Counted from the first letter of the stretch, positions 9,294-18,020 are shown. The stretch: 64,000 nt of DNA from an uncultured Massilia sp. (GCA_913778765.1 CAJYXO010000116.1:145182-209181), one strand, 5' to 3'. Made by a program: numbers and translations. The notes: generated from the sequence alone by a model not told the origin.

Positions 9294-9310
9294 ATTCATT
9301 GATCGGTGAA
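9294..9310 (-). promoter_or_regulatory. Operator-like site A at the binding-protein promoter
   Basis: Read on the minus strand the site is TTCACCGATCAATGAAT, an imperfect palindrome starting 3 bp after a -10 box TATAGT. The -35 is TTGCAG with an 18-bp spacer. Sites B (9430-9446) and C (15021-15037) match it; joint consensus TTCAYCSRTYRATKAAT. The likely ligand is the TetR-family protein encoded at 10947-11663. Confidence 0.6.
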
Positions 9311-9396
9311 TAAACTATAGAACGGTCTAGGCGCTTCCTGCAAGAAGATTCTGCAAGGCTACTGCGTCACTATTTCCACAAAGCGAATTTTTGCGC

Positions 9397-9446
9397 TTGC
9401 TTCGCGATTTCGACCGCTGCTATAGTTTATTCATCGGTTAATTAAT
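9397..9446 (+). promoter_or_regulatory. Porin promoter with operator-like site B
   Basis: TTGCTT (9397-9402), an 18-bp spacer, TATAGT (9421-9426), then TTCATCGGTTAATTAAT (9430-9446) over the expected start point. The stretch CTATAGTTTATTCA is identical, in inverted orientation, to the divergent promoter of the binding-protein gene (around 9307-9320). The rest of the 9223-9651 gap is leader sequence. Confidence 0.6.
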
Positions 9447-9478
9447 TTTCCGAGAACCATAATAATCCTGGAGACACC

Positions 9479-9538
9479 ATGCACACCTCGCGCCAGCGCC
9501 GCCAAGCCTGCCCGGCCGGCCCCCCTTCCCGGTCCTGA
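9479..9538 (+). CDS. Possible 19-codon leader peptide upstream of porin
   Basis: An ATG at 9479 follows a GGAG sequence by 5-7 bp, and the frame closes at TGA 9536-9538 (MHTSRQRRQACPAGPPSRS). It lies in the roughly 220-nt leader between the predicted start point and the porin ATG. It could be a regulatory leader peptide or a remnant of a deleted gene start. Nothing in its sequence is recognisable, so the call rests on the ribosome-binding site only. Confidence 0.3.
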   Translation: MHTSRQRRQACPAGPPSRS

Positions 9539-9651
9539 AGCTTTCCCTGCCGTCATCGTCAGTCCGGTACGCCCTGCCGTCGCCGTGGCCCACGCACGTC
9601 CGTCGACATCGTCCGCTCCCTGTTTTTCGCTCTCATCGAAAAGGAAACAAC

Positions 9652-10878
9652 ATGCAAAAGAAAATCCTCCCCTTGGCGCTGGCGCTTGCCTGCGGCATGC
9701 CGCTCGCTTCCCACGCCGTCGACTTCAAGGTCGGCGCCTCCACCAACCTGAGCATCAGCGGCCTGGTCGCGGTCGGCCTCAAATCCGGCGAAGTCACCGA
9801 CACCACCCGCGCCGTCCAGCAGGAAACGCGCGTGGACGACAACACGTCGCGCCTGATTTTCTCGGGCAATACCGACCTGGGTAACGGGCTGAAGGCAATC
9901 TTCCGCATCGAAAACCGCTATACCAACGACACGCGTCCCTCGACCCCGCTGACCCCGGGTTCGGCAACGACCGTCGGCGCCGGCACCGGCTGGGCCGACG
10001 GCGATACTTGGGGCGGCATTTCCAGCCCCTGGGGCAACCTGGTGTTCGGCAAGTCGGTCCTGTACTACACGGATACGATCCAGGCCACCGCGGTTGGCCT
10101 GAAGGGCGCCGGCGAGAGCTACCGGATCTGGGACGCGAATGGCTTGGCCATCTACAATATCCTGAGCGAAGTCGGCACCAAGGGCGGCAATTTCACGACT
10201 CTGGGCCTGACCCGCGCGCAGAACGTGATCCGCTGGGACTCACCGGCTGTCAATGGCCTGGACGCGAGCGTGGCCTACTCGAAAAACCCGAGCGGCGACG
10301 AAAACCACTTCGGCTGCGCCGGCTGCGCGGTCGACTACGAGTCGGGCGGCACCTGGTATGGCCGCGTGCGGTACAACAACGGCCCGCTGAGCGCCTCGTT
10401 CAGCGTGTTGAACAGCAAAGTGCAGGGTGACGTGGTGGCCGCGCCGTATGTCGGTCCGCTGGACAAGACCGCCTACCGCATCGGCGCCGCCTACACCTTC
10501 GACAGCGGCTTCCGGATCGGCGCCGTGTACGACAACACCAAGGTCAGGAACGGCATCCCGGGCGCGGCCGCGGACGCGCGGCGTGGCGCCTACTCGCTGC
10601 CGGTCAGCTACAACTGGGGCCCGCATGCGGTCTACCTGACCTACAGCCGCGCCAACGATACCTCCGGCCTGGCCGACAGCGGCGCCAAGCAGCTGAACGC
10701 CGGCTACGACTACATGTTCGCGAAGAACACCTACGTCGGCGTGTACTACACGAAATTCAAGAACGACGCCAACGGCGGCTACTCGCCCTATCTGACCGGT
10801 TCGGCGCTCGGCGCGACCTCGCCGCGTCCGGGCGAAGGCTTCCGCCAGTTGTCGCTCGACCTGAACTACTGGTTCTGA
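9652..10878 (+). CDS. Gram-negative trimeric porin (Porin_4 type)
   Basis: An outer-membrane beta-barrel of 408 residues. The signal peptide MQKKILPLALALACGMPLASHA is followed by alternating amphipathic strands, and the protein ends in the aromatic strand DLNYWF, whose C-terminal Phe is the assembly signal. The stretch TSRLIFSGNTDLGNGLKAIF matches the first barrel strands of betaproteobacterial general porins. It presumably admits the ligand of the adjacent ABC transporter. An AAGGAAAC ribosome-binding site precedes the ATG. It is transcribed divergently from the binding-protein gene with matching promoters and operators. Confidence 0.92.
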   Translation: MQKKILPLALALACGMPLASHAVDFKVGASTNLSISGLVAVGLKSGEVTDTTRAVQQETRVDDNTSRLIFSGNTDLGNGLKAIFRIENRYTNDTRPSTPLTPGSATTVGAGTGWADGDTWGGISSPWGNLVFGKSVLYYTDTIQATAVGLKGAGESYRIWDANGLAIYNILSEVGTKGGNFTTLGLTRAQNVIRWDSPAVNGLDASVAYSKNPSGDENHFGCAGCAVDYESGGTWYGRVRYNNGPLSASFSVLNSKVQGDVVAAPYVGPLDKTAYRIGAAYTFDSGFRIGAVYDNTKVRNGIPGAAADARRGAYSLPVSYNWGPHAVYLTYSRANDTSGLADSGAKQLNAGYDYMFAKNTYVGVYYTKFKNDANGGYSPYLTGSALGATSPRPGEGFRQLSLDLNYWF

Positions 10879-10890
10879 CCAGGGGGCGTC

Positions 10891-10940
10891 GGGGCCGTTC
10901 GTACGCTGTTGTAGAATACGGCGTCCAACCGAACGGCCCC
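10891..10940. repeat. 11-bp perfect inverted repeat around the tetR promoter
   Basis: GGGGCCGTTCG (10891-10901) and CGAACGGCCCC (10930-10940) flank a 28-bp spacer containing a -10-like TAGAAT (within GTTGTAGAATACGG). It has no T-run, so it is not an intrinsic terminator. It may be an autoregulatory site or a leader hairpin ending 6 bp before the tetR ATG. Confidence 0.55.
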
Positions 10941-10946
10941 ACATCC

Positions 10947-11663
10947 ATGACGCGCACCCCAGATTCTAAGTCCCTTGCTCCCGCAGCGCGCAAGCCGCGT
11001 GCGGTTGGCCGCCGCCCCAAGGGCGCGGACAACAAGGAAACCGCCACCGTCATTCTGGACGCCGCGGAAAAACTGTTTTCGGCGAACGGCTTCTATGGTG
11101 TCACGGTACGCGCCGTGGCCGACGAATGCGGGGTCGACTCGGCCCTTGTCCACTACTACTTCGGCACCAAGCAGGCGCTGTTCGACGCGGTGTTTGCGCG
11201 CAGGACCGAGCTGGTGAACCAGGACCGCATGGATGCGATGACGCGCTACGAGGAGGAATACGGCGACGGCATGACGGTCGAAGGCGTTGCAACGGCTTTC
11301 CTGATGCCGCTTCTCGACCGGGTGCGCCACAGCGATCCGGGCTGGAAGAATTATTTCGCCCTGGTCGGGCTGGTCAACAACTCGCGCGACTGGGGCGCCA
11401 AGACCATGACCGCCCACTTCGATCCGGTGGTGCGGCGCTTCATCGCGCTGCTGCAGCGCGCGCTGCCGGACGCCGGCACCGAGGACCTCTTCTTCAGTTA
11501 CCACTTCCTGACCGGCGCCCTGACGCTGACGCTGAGCGACACCGGCCGTCTCGACCGGCTGTCGGACGGCCGCTGCAGCTCTTCCGACATCGAAGCGATC
11601 GCGCCGCGCATGATCGAATACGCGGCGGCCGGCTTCCGCGCAGTCTGCAAGCCCAGGACTTAG
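10947..11663 (+). CDS. TetR/AcrR-family transcriptional regulator
   Basis: 238 residues. A basic N-terminal tail is followed by a TetR helix-turn-helix (ILDAAEKLFSANGFYG, then VRAVADECGVDSALVHYYF). The C-terminal ligand pocket is unassigned, though VNNSRDWG and the length resemble regulators of acyl-CoA-linked catabolism. It sits between the porin and the livM end of the ABC operon. It is the natural candidate for binding the three TTCAYCSRTYRATKAAT sites. It is convergent with livM, overlapping by 4 bp (TAG of tetR and TAA of livM interleave). Confidence 0.9.
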   Translation: MTRTPDSKSLAPAARKPRAVGRRPKGADNKETATVILDAAEKLFSANGFYGVTVRAVADECGVDSALVHYYFGTKQALFDAVFARRTELVNQDRMDAMTRYEEEYGDGMTVEGVATAFLMPLLDRVRHSDPGWKNYFALVGLVNNSRDWGAKTMTAHFDPVVRRFIALLQRALPDAGTEDLFFSYHFLTGALTLTLSDTGRLDRLSDGRCSSSDIEAIAPRMIEYAAAGFRAVCKPRT

Positions 11664-12634
11664 GCCGAAGCGCGCCTGCGTCCCTGCACCAGCGCCCCGA
11701 TCTCCCCCACCACGCCACGCCGGAACAGCAGTACGCAGGCGACGAACACCAGGCCGGTCACCACGCCCACCGATTCGCCGAGGGTCGAGAACCACTCGAC
11801 GCCGGTGACGCCGCTCAGCCAGGCGCCGAGGTCGCCGAGGCGGTTTTCGAGCGAGACGATCAGGAAGGCGCCGACGATCGGGCCGACCAGGGTGCCCATG
11901 CCGCCAACGAGGGTCATCAGGATGACGAGGCCGGACATGGTCCAGTGCACGTCGGTGAGGGTCTCGAAGCCCAGCACCAGGGCCTTGGTGGCGCCCGCCA
12001 GGCCGGCCAGCGCGCTCGATAACACGAAGGCCAGCAGCTTGTAGCGGTCGACGTCGTAACCCAGCGAGATCGCGCGCGGCTCGTTTTCCTTGATCGCCTT
12101 GAGCACCTGGCCGAAGGGCGAATGCACGGTGCGCACGATCAGCGCGAAGCCGGCGATGCAGATCGCCAGCACCACGTAGTACAGCACCAGGTCGTTCGAC
12201 AGGTCGAGCCCGAACAGGCTGCCGCGCGGAATGCCCTGCAAGCCATCCTCGCCGTGCGTGAAAGGCGCGCGCAGCGCCGCGAAGTACACCATCTGCGCCA
12301 GCGCCAGCGTGATCATCGCAAAATAGATGCCCTGGCGGCGGATCGCCAGGGCTCCCATCACCAGGCCCAGCACGCCGGAGGCCAGCACGCCCAGCAGGAT
12401 CCCGACCGGGACCGGCAGGCCGGCCGTGCTCAAGCAATAGCCCATCACGTAGCCGCCGGCGCCGAGGAAGGCGGCGTGGCCGAAGGACAGCAGGCCGGTA
12501 TAGCCGATCAGCAGGTTGAAGGCGCAGGCGAACAGGCCGAAGCACAGCAGCTTCATCAGGAACACCGGGTAGGCGACGAAGGGCGCGCCCAGGGCCAGGA
12601 CCAGTGCCGCCATGCATAAGATTTTCTTGTTCAT
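11660..12634 (-). CDS. livM: Branched-chain-type ABC transporter permease LivM
   Basis: A 324-residue inner-membrane permease with about nine to ten helices and the LivM signature GYTGLLSFGHAAFLG near the N-terminus. ITLALAQMVYF and VGGMGTLVGPIVGA follow (the EAA-like coupling region). It pairs with LivH at 12636-13523; its ATG is 2 bp after the livH stop. It is the last gene of livG-livF-livH-livM. With the unlinked binding protein at 8017-9222 it forms a HAAT-type importer of unknown ligand. Confidence 0.9.
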   Translation of the reverse strand: MNKKILCMAALVLALGAPFVAYPVFLMKLLCFGLFACAFNLLIGYTGLLSFGHAAFLGAGGYVMGYCLSTAGLPVPVGILLGVLASGVLGLVMGALAIRRQGIYFAMITLALAQMVYFAALRAPFTHGEDGLQGIPRGSLFGLDLSNDLVLYYVVLAICIAGFALIVRTVHSPFGQVLKAIKENEPRAISLGYDVDRYKLLAFVLSSALAGLAGATKALVLGFETLTDVHWTMSGLVILMTLVGGMGTLVGPIVGAFLIVSLENRLGDLGAWLSGVTGVEWFSTLGESVGVVTGLVFVACVLLFRRGVVGEIGALVQGRRRASA

Positions 12635-12635
12635 C

Positions 12636-13523
12636 TCACTTTTCCTTGCCGAACAGGCCCGCCGGGCGCAGCAGCAGCACGATCACCATCACCACGAACA
12701 CCACCACTTCCGAGCCCTCCGGATAGAACACCCGGGTCAGGCCCTCGATCACGCCCAGCCCCAGGCCGGTGACGATGGAGCCCAGGATCGAGCCCATCCC
12801 GCCGATCACCACCACCGCGAACACGACGATGATCAGGTTGGAGCCCATCAGCGGCGTGACGTTGATGACCGGCGCCGCCAGCACGCCGGCCAGGCCGGCC
12901 AGCGCGACGCCGAAGCCGTAAGTCAGCATCACCATCATCGGCACGTTGACGCCGAAGGCTTCGACCAGCTTCGGATTCTCGGTGCCGGCGCGCAGGTAGG
13001 CGCCGAGGCGGGTCTTCTCGATCACGAACCAGGTCGCCAGGCAGACGCTCAGGGACGCGGCCACCACCCAGCCGCGGTAGTTCGGCAGGATCATGAAGCC
13101 GAGATCGGTGGCGCCGGCCAGCGCCTCGGGCACGTCCAGGGTCTGGCCCGACACGCCGTAGAACGAGCGGAACACGCCTTCCAGCAGCAGGGTCAGGCCG
13201 AAGGTGAGCAGCAGCCCGTACAAATGATCGAGTTGATAGAGCCAGCGCAGCATGCTGCGCTCGATGACGATGCCCAGCAGCCCCACCGCCAGCGGCGCCA
13301 GCACCAGCATCATCCAGTAGTTCAGGCCGAACTGGGTCACGCCGATGTAGGCCAGGAAGGCGCCCACCATGTACAGGGCGCCGTGCGAAAAGTTGATCAC
13401 GTTGAGCAGGCCGAAGATCACGGCCAGGCCGAGCGACAGCATCGCGTAGAAGGATCCGTTCACCAGCCCGAGCAGCAACTGGCTCATCAGGGCCTGCAGA
13501 GGAACGCCGAAGATCTCCATCAC
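12636..13523 (-). CDS. livH: Branched-chain-type ABC transporter permease LivH
   Basis: A 295-residue integral membrane protein starting MMEIFGVPLQALMSQLLLGL. The LivH features NGSFYAMLSLGLAVIFGLLN and INFSHGALYMVGAF are followed by VIGGMGSILGSIVTGLGLG before the C-terminus. It forms the translocation path with LivM. The start overlaps the livF stop by 4 bp (13520-13523), so translation is coupled. Confidence 0.92.
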   Translation of the reverse strand: MMEIFGVPLQALMSQLLLGLVNGSFYAMLSLGLAVIFGLLNVINFSHGALYMVGAFLAYIGVTQFGLNYWMMLVLAPLAVGLLGIVIERSMLRWLYQLDHLYGLLLTFGLTLLLEGVFRSFYGVSGQTLDVPEALAGATDLGFMILPNYRGWVVAASLSVCLATWFVIEKTRLGAYLRAGTENPKLVEAFGVNVPMMVMLTYGFGVALAGLAGVLAAPVINVTPLMGSNLIIVVFAVVVIGGMGSILGSIVTGLGLGVIEGLTRVFYPEGSEVVVFVVMVIVLLLRPAGLFGKEK

Positions 13524-14236
13524 ACCCCCAACAGTTCGGTCAGCACCGGCATGCGGGCGTTCAGGTCGGCGGACGCGATGGTCTCGACGATCTGCCCGTG
13601 CTCGATCACATAGAAGCGGTCCGCCAGCGGCGCCGCGAAACGGAAGTTCTGCTCGACCATCACGATGGTATAGCCCTTTTCCTTCAGCGTGACGATCATG
13701 CGCGCCAGCGCCTGCACGATCACGGGCGCCAGGCCTTCGGAGATTTCGTCCAGCAGCAGCAGGCGCGCGCCGGTGCGCAGGATGCGCGCCACCGCCAGCA
13801 TCTGCTGCTCGCCGCCGGACAGGCGCGTGCCCTGGCTGTTCCGGCGCTCCAGCAGGTTCGGGAACATCGCGTAGATCTCGTCGATCGACATGCCTGCCGC
13901 CGCGCCTTTCGACGCCGCCAGCACCGGCGGCAGCATCAGGTTCTCCTCGGTCGACAGCGAGGCGAAGATGCCGCGCTCCTCCGGGCAGTAGCCGACCCCG
14001 AGGTGGGCGATGCGGTGGGTCGGCAGGCCGATGGCTTCGCTGCCGTTGATCCTGATCGAGCCGGATCGCTTGCCGGTCAGGCCCATGATGGCGCGTAGCG
14101 TGGTGGTGCGGCCGGCGCCGTTGCGGCCCAGCAGGGCCACGACTTCGCCCGGCTGCACGCTCAGGCCGATGCCGTGCAGGACGTGCGATTCGCCGTACCA
14201 GGCCTGCAGGTCCTTGATCTCGAGTGCGGCGGTCAT
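13520..14236 (-). CDS. livF: ABC transporter ATP-binding protein LivF (Walker A Lys replaced by Arg)
   Basis: A 238-residue ATPase with LSGGEQQMLAVARIL (signature), LLLLDEISEGLAP (Walker B) and the H-loop region VEQNF, which has Gln-Asn where many ABC proteins have His as in other LivF proteins. The Walker A reads GRNGAGRTTT instead of the canonical GxxGxGKST/T. I read this directly from 14101-14140. It works with LivG as the second ATPase of the importer. The gene overlaps livG by one base and livH by four. Confidence 0.92.
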   Translation of the reverse strand: MTAALEIKDLQAWYGESHVLHGIGLSVQPGEVVALLGRNGAGRTTTLRAIMGLTGKRSGSIRINGSEAIGLPTHRIAHLGVGYCPEERGIFASLSTEENLMLPPVLAASKGAAAGMSIDEIYAMFPNLLERRNSQGTRLSGGEQQMLAVARILRTGARLLLLDEISEGLAPVIVQALARMIVTLKEKGYTIVMVEQNFRFAAPLADRFYVIEHGQIVETIASADLNARMPVLTELLGV

Positions 14237-15006
14237 CAGTGCGCTCCCTGTAATTCGACTGCCGAGGAGCCCATGTAGGCTTCCATCACCTGCGGGTTGC
14301 CGGACACCTCGTCATAGGTCCCTTCGGCCAGCAGCGCGCCGCGCTGCAGCACCGAGATGCGGTCGCAGATGCCGGCCACCACGCTCATGTTGTGCTCCAC
14401 CATCAGGATCGTGCGGCCGGCGGAAACCTTGGCGATCAGTTCCGTCACGCGGTGCACGTCCTCGTGGCCCATGCCCTGGGTCGGTTCGTCCAGCAGCATC
14501 AGCTCCGGCTCCATCGCCAGCGTGGCCGCGATCTCCAGCGCGCGCTTGCGGCCATACGGCAGGCTGGCGGTGACGTGGTCGGCAAAGCCGGCCAGGCCGA
14601 CTTCGTCGAGCAGCTGCATCGCGCGGCCGTTCAGCGCATCCAGCGAACGTTCGCTGCGCCAGAAGTGGAAGCTGCTGCCAAGCGCCCGCTGCAGGCCGAT
14701 GCGCACGTTCTGCAGCACGGTCAGGTGCGGGAACACCGCCGAAATCTGGAAGGAACGGATGATGCCCATGCGCGCGATCTGCGCCGGCGCCGCCGCCGTG
14801 ATGTCGCGGCCGTTGAACAGGATCTGCCCCGACGTCGGGGCCAGGAATTTGGTGAGGAGGTTGAAGCAGGTGGTCTTCCCTGCCCCGTTCGGTCCGATCA
14901 GCGCGTGGATATGCCCGCGCGCGATCTGCAGGTCGACGCCGCTGACCGCGGTGAAGCCCTTGAAGCTCTTGGTGAGCTTGCGTGTTTCGAGTATGACGTC
15001 CGTCAC
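14236..15006 (-). CDS. livG: ABC transporter ATP-binding protein LivG
   Basis: A 256-residue ATPase with canonical Walker A GPNGAGKTTCFN and the LivG-specific RSFQISAVFPHLTVLQNVRI. A signature-like SLPYGRKRALEIAATLA, Walker B LMLLDEPTQGMG and MVEHNMSVV follow. In many LivG proteins the Walker B tail reads EPxAGM; here it is EPTQGM. It is the first gene of the livGFHM operon, with promoter TTGTTT-N18-TATGAT and operator-like site C immediately upstream. It energises uptake with LivF. Confidence 0.93.
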   Translation of the reverse strand: MTDVILETRKLTKSFKGFTAVSGVDLQIARGHIHALIGPNGAGKTTCFNLLTKFLAPTSGQILFNGRDITAAAPAQIARMGIIRSFQISAVFPHLTVLQNVRIGLQRALGSSFHFWRSERSLDALNGRAMQLLDEVGLAGFADHVTASLPYGRKRALEIAATLAMEPELMLLDEPTQGMGHEDVHRVTELIAKVSAGRTILMVEHNMSVVAGICDRISVLQRGALLAEGTYDEVSGNPQVMEAYMGSSAVELQGAH

Positions 15007-15020
15007 TCGCGTCTCCGTTT

Positions 15021-15037
15021 TTCATCCGTTGATGAAT
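15021..15037. promoter_or_regulatory. Operator-like site C at the livG promoter
   Basis: TTCATCCGTTGATGAAT on the plus strand, an imperfect palindrome that agrees with site B at 14 of 17 positions. It lies between the livG -10 (TATGAT on the minus strand, around 15045-15050) and the livG ATG at 15006, the same placement as sites A and B. Confidence 0.6.
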
Positions 15038-15104
15038 TTTTTTTCGATCATACACCGGAACGATACAACTAAACAAGATGAGGCGGAGGTCCCTGGATTC
15101 TGAA

Positions 15105-15701
15105 TTATCTCCTGCTCCACAGCATCCAGCGCTCCTTGCCCGCAAAGACCGGGATCGAGTCGGCGACGTCCTGGTCGGCGACGCAGTCGAAGTGCGGCGA
15201 CAGCAGCGCTTCCAGCTGCGCGCGGGCGATGCCGAAGGGCGGCCCCTTCGCGTGATCGTCGAAGAAGAAGTAACCGGCCAGCAGGCCGCCCGGCGCCAGC
15301 AGCCGCGCCCAGCGTGCGGCGACGTCAGGCCAGCGCGCCCGCGGCAGCGCGCACAGGAAGGCCTGTTCGTAGACCAGGTCGAGCGGCTTGGGCGGCGTGT
15401 AGCCGAAGAAGTCGGCCTGCACGATGCGATCGGCGTGCGGCCCGGCCAGCGACTTCGCGCGCGCGACGGCGCTCGGCGAAAAGTCGATGGCGGTGGCGTC
15501 CCAGCCGGCGTCCAGCATCAGCGCCAGTTCGTGGGCCGCGCCGCAGCCGGGGATCAGCACCGTGCGCGCGGCCGGCATGCCAGCCACGAAAGCCCGCAGC
15601 GCGGCCGGCGCCCCGCCGCGGTCCCAGGGCGTGAACTGCTTGTCGAAGCGCTCGTCCCAGAAGGCCGGCGCGAGCGGATCGCGGATGGCGAATTCCGGCA
15701 T
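15105..15701 (-). CDS. TPMT-family SAM-dependent methyltransferase
   Basis: About 198 residues. A class I SAM-binding motif VLIPGCGAAHELALMLDAGW and the thiopurine methyltransferase-family opening FWDERFDKQFTPWDRG are clear; YEQAFLCALP is the family post-motif. The substrate is unknown; relatives methylate thiols or metalloids. I start at ATG 15701 with a GAGG ribosome-binding site 5 bp upstream. The longer frame uses a TTG overlapping the ubiB stop. It is the last gene of the ubiE-Tim44-ubiJ-ubiB set. Confidence 0.82.
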   Translation of the reverse strand: MPEFAIRDPLAPAFWDERFDKQFTPWDRGGAPAALRAFVAGMPAARTVLIPGCGAAHELALMLDAGWDATAIDFSPSAVARAKSLAGPHADRIVQADFFGYTPPKPLDLVYEQAFLCALPRARWPDVAARWARLLAPGGLLAGYFFFDDHAKGPPFGIARAQLEALLSPHFDCVADQDVADSIPVFAGKERWMLWSRR

Positions 15702-15717
15702 GGTCCTCGGTGGCCGC

Positions 15718-17271
15718 TTAGTGGCCAAGCAGGAACAGGGCCGCCATGCCGACCACCGCGACCGCCGTCACGCCGGCCAGCAAGGCCAGCAGACGGTTGG
15801 TGCGGCGCTGGTTCTCCACCAGCTTGTACATCAGGTCGCCCATGTCGAGGGCGCTGTGGGCGCGCTTGTGCAGCACCTGGTGCACCAGGCGCGGGATCTG
15901 CGGGAAGATCTGGGCGAAGCGCGGCGCTTCGTCGCGCAGGCGCTCGGCAAAGCCGCGCCAGCCGACCTGCTCGGCCATCCAGCGCTCCAGGTAGGGTTTC
16001 GCCGTCTTCCACAGGTCGAGGTCCGGATCGAGCTGGCGCCCCAGGCCCTCGATGTTCAGCATGGTCTTCTGCAGCAGCACCAGCTGCGGCTGGACTTCGA
16101 CGTTGAAGCGGCGCGAAGTCTGGAACAGGCGCAGCAGCACCTGGCCGAACGAGATGTCCTTCAGCGGGCGGTCGAAGATCGGTTCGCAGGTGGCGCGCAC
16201 GGCGGCTTCGAGCTCGTCGACGCGGGTTTCGGGCGGCGCCCAGCCGGATTCGATGTGGGCCTCGGCCACGCGCTTGTAGTCGCGGCGGAAGAAGGCCAGG
16301 AAGTTCTGCGACAGGTAGTCCTTGTCGAAGTCGTTCAGGGTGCCGACGATGCCGAAGTCCAGCGCGATGTAGCGCCCGAAGGTCGCCTCTTCCACCGACA
16401 CCAGGATGTTCCCGGGGTGCATATCGGCGTGGAAGAAACCGTCGCGGAACACCTGGGTGAAGAAGATCTCGACGCCGTCGCGCGACAGCTTTTTCAAATC
16501 GACGCCGGCCGCGACCAGGCGGTCGGTCTGCGAGATCGGGATGCCGTTCATGCGCTCCATCACGATCACGCTGCTGGAGCAGTAATCCCAGTACATCTCC
16601 GGGACCATCAGCAGGGTCGAGTTGGCGAAGTTGCGGCGCAGCTGGGCGGCCTGGGCGGCTTCGCGCATCAGGTCCAGCTCGTCGTGCAGGTACTTGTCGA
16701 ATTCGGCCACCACTTCGCGCGGCTTCAGGCGGCGGCTGTCCGGCCACACCTTTTCGATCAGGCCGGCAGCCATCTGCATCAGGGCCAGGTCTTCGTCGAT
16801 GGTCGACTTCATCCCGGGACGCAGCACCTTGACCGCGACTTCCTTGCCGTCCTTCAGGGTCGCGAAGTGGACCTGGGCGATCGAGGCCGAGGCCACCGGG
16901 GTGCGTTCGAAGGTGGCGAACAGTTCGCTGGGCGGGGCGCCGAGGGCGCGCGTGATCTGGGCGATGGCGAGGTCGGAATCGAAAGGCGGCACGCGGTCCT
17001 GCAGCAGCGACAGCTCGGCCACGATATCCGGCGGCATCAGGTCGGGACGGGTCGACAGCACCTGGCCGAACTTCACGAAGATCGGGCCCAGCTCTTCCAG
17101 CGCCAGGCGCAGGCGGATCGCGCGCGGCGAGGTGATGCGGCGCCAGAAGAACAGCGTGTTGATGAAGCGGGCGGTGCGCGGCACGTCGAGGCCGGACATC
17201 GCGATTTCGTCGAGACCGTATTTCGTGAAAACCGTGAAGATCTTCAGCAGGCGCAGGAATTTCAGAATCAT
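15718..17271 (-). CDS. ubiB: Ubiquinone biosynthesis ATPase/kinase-like protein UbiB
   Basis: A 517-residue ABC1/ADCK-family protein needed for ubiquinone assembly at the membrane. The UbiB hallmark KxGQ is KFGQ at residues 67-70. The ATP-site lysine is in [10 protein letters not shown], the catalytic loop reads HADMHPGNI and the metal motif reads LDFGIVG. Two C-terminal membrane helices ([20 protein letters not shown]) anchor it. Its start shares one base with the ubiJ stop, and ubiE lies upstream, the usual ubiE-ubiJ-ubiB grouping. Confidence 0.95.
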   Translation of the reverse strand: MILKFLRLLKIFTVFTKYGLDEIAMSGLDVPRTARFINTLFFWRRITSPRAIRLRLALEELGPIFVKFGQVLSTRPDLMPPDIVAELSLLQDRVPPFDSDLAIAQITRALGAPPSELFATFERTPVASASIAQVHFATLKDGKEVAVKVLRPGMKSTIDEDLALMQMAAGLIEKVWPDSRRLKPREVVAEFDKYLHDELDLMREAAQAAQLRRNFANSTLLMVPEMYWDYCSSSVIVMERMNGIPISQTDRLVAAGVDLKKLSRDGVEIFFTQVFRDGFFHADMHPGNILVSVEEATFGRYIALDFGIVGTLNDFDKDYLSQNFLAFFRRDYKRVAEAHIESGWAPPETRVDELEAAVRATCEPIFDRPLKDISFGQVLLRLFQTSRRFNVEVQPQLVLLQKTMLNIEGLGRQLDPDLDLWKTAKPYLERWMAEQVGWRGFAERLRDEAPRFAQIFPQIPRLVHQVLHKRAHSALDMGDLMYKLVENQRRTNRLLALLAGVTAVAVVGMAALFLLGH

Positions 17272-17903
17272 CAGCTATCCGTGTCGGGGCTGCGCTGGGC
17301 GCGCGCCTGTTCCAGTGTTTGTTGCAGTTTTTGCTCCAGCCTGGCGATGCGCTTGGCGGTGCGCTCGACGTCGTCGCGCACGCGGTTCACGTCGTCCGCA
17401 AAGGCGTCGACGCTGTCCGGGCGGACCAGCACGCGGCGCTCTTCGAGCAGGAATTCGGCGACGTTCTCGGCCAGGCGGCGACCGGCCCCGCTCGCATGCG
17501 CCACGGCTGCGCGCGCGCCGCCGGCCAGGCGGTTGGCCGCGATCGGGCCGAGAAAGCGTTCCAGGTCGTGTTCGGCGTCCCAGCGCAGGCCTTTCGAGAG
17601 CTGGGAGATGGTGTTGGCGAATTCGGCGTCGCCGTCGATGCGCACGTAGGAAAAGGCGCGGTCGCGGTTCTGCAGGATCAGCGGCAGGTCGCTCATCTTG
17701 ACGTGGATGGTCACGTCCGGCGTGTCGTCGCTGTCCGCCGCCTCGAGCATGCCGTCCTTCGCCACGCGCATGCACAGGCGCACGTGGCCCATGTCGATGC
17801 AGGCGACCTTGCCGGCCTTGCGCATGAGGGTGTCGCGGGCCCAGGCTTCCTGGGCCAGCAGGTGATTGATGGTGGCGACGGCGATAGAAGAAGTCGGTGA
17901 CAT
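17271..17903 (-). CDS. ubiJ: Ubiquinone biosynthesis accessory factor UbiJ (SCP2 domain)
   Basis: 210 residues with an N-terminal SCP2-like lipid-binding domain ([15 protein letters not shown], then [15 protein letters not shown]). A C-terminal coiled coil ([20 protein letters not shown]) follows. UbiJ organises the Ubi complex around the isoprenoid intermediates. It sits directly between Tim44-like and ubiB genes, overlapping ubiB by one base, which supports the call over a generic SCP2 protein. Confidence 0.88.
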   Translation of the reverse strand: MSPTSSIAVATINHLLAQEAWARDTLMRKAGKVACIDMGHVRLCMRVAKDGMLEAADSDDTPDVTIHVKMSDLPLILQNRDRAFSYVRIDGDAEFANTISQLSKGLRWDAEHDLERFLGPIAANRLAGGARAAVAHASGAGRRLAENVAEFLLEERRVLVRPDSVDAFADDVNRVRDDVERTAKRIARLEQKLQQTLEQARAQRSPDTDS

Positions 17904-17917
17904 GGGGGGCTGCGCTC

Positions 17918-17946
17918 AAAAAAAAACCGCCCTGTGTTGGGCGGTT
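17918..17946 (-). terminator. Intrinsic terminator after the Tim44-like gene
   Basis: On the minus strand AACCGCCC-AACACA-GGGCGGTT is followed by a long T run. It lies between the Tim44-like stop (18021) and the ubiJ start (17903), so ubiJ-ubiB probably have their own promoter or depend on read-through. Confidence 0.85.
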
Positions 17947-18020
17947 TCGATCTTACCAGTTCGCCGGGGCACAAACCCGGCGGCACGGATCGTTCTCGCA
18001 AATTTATTGCAAAAATGACT

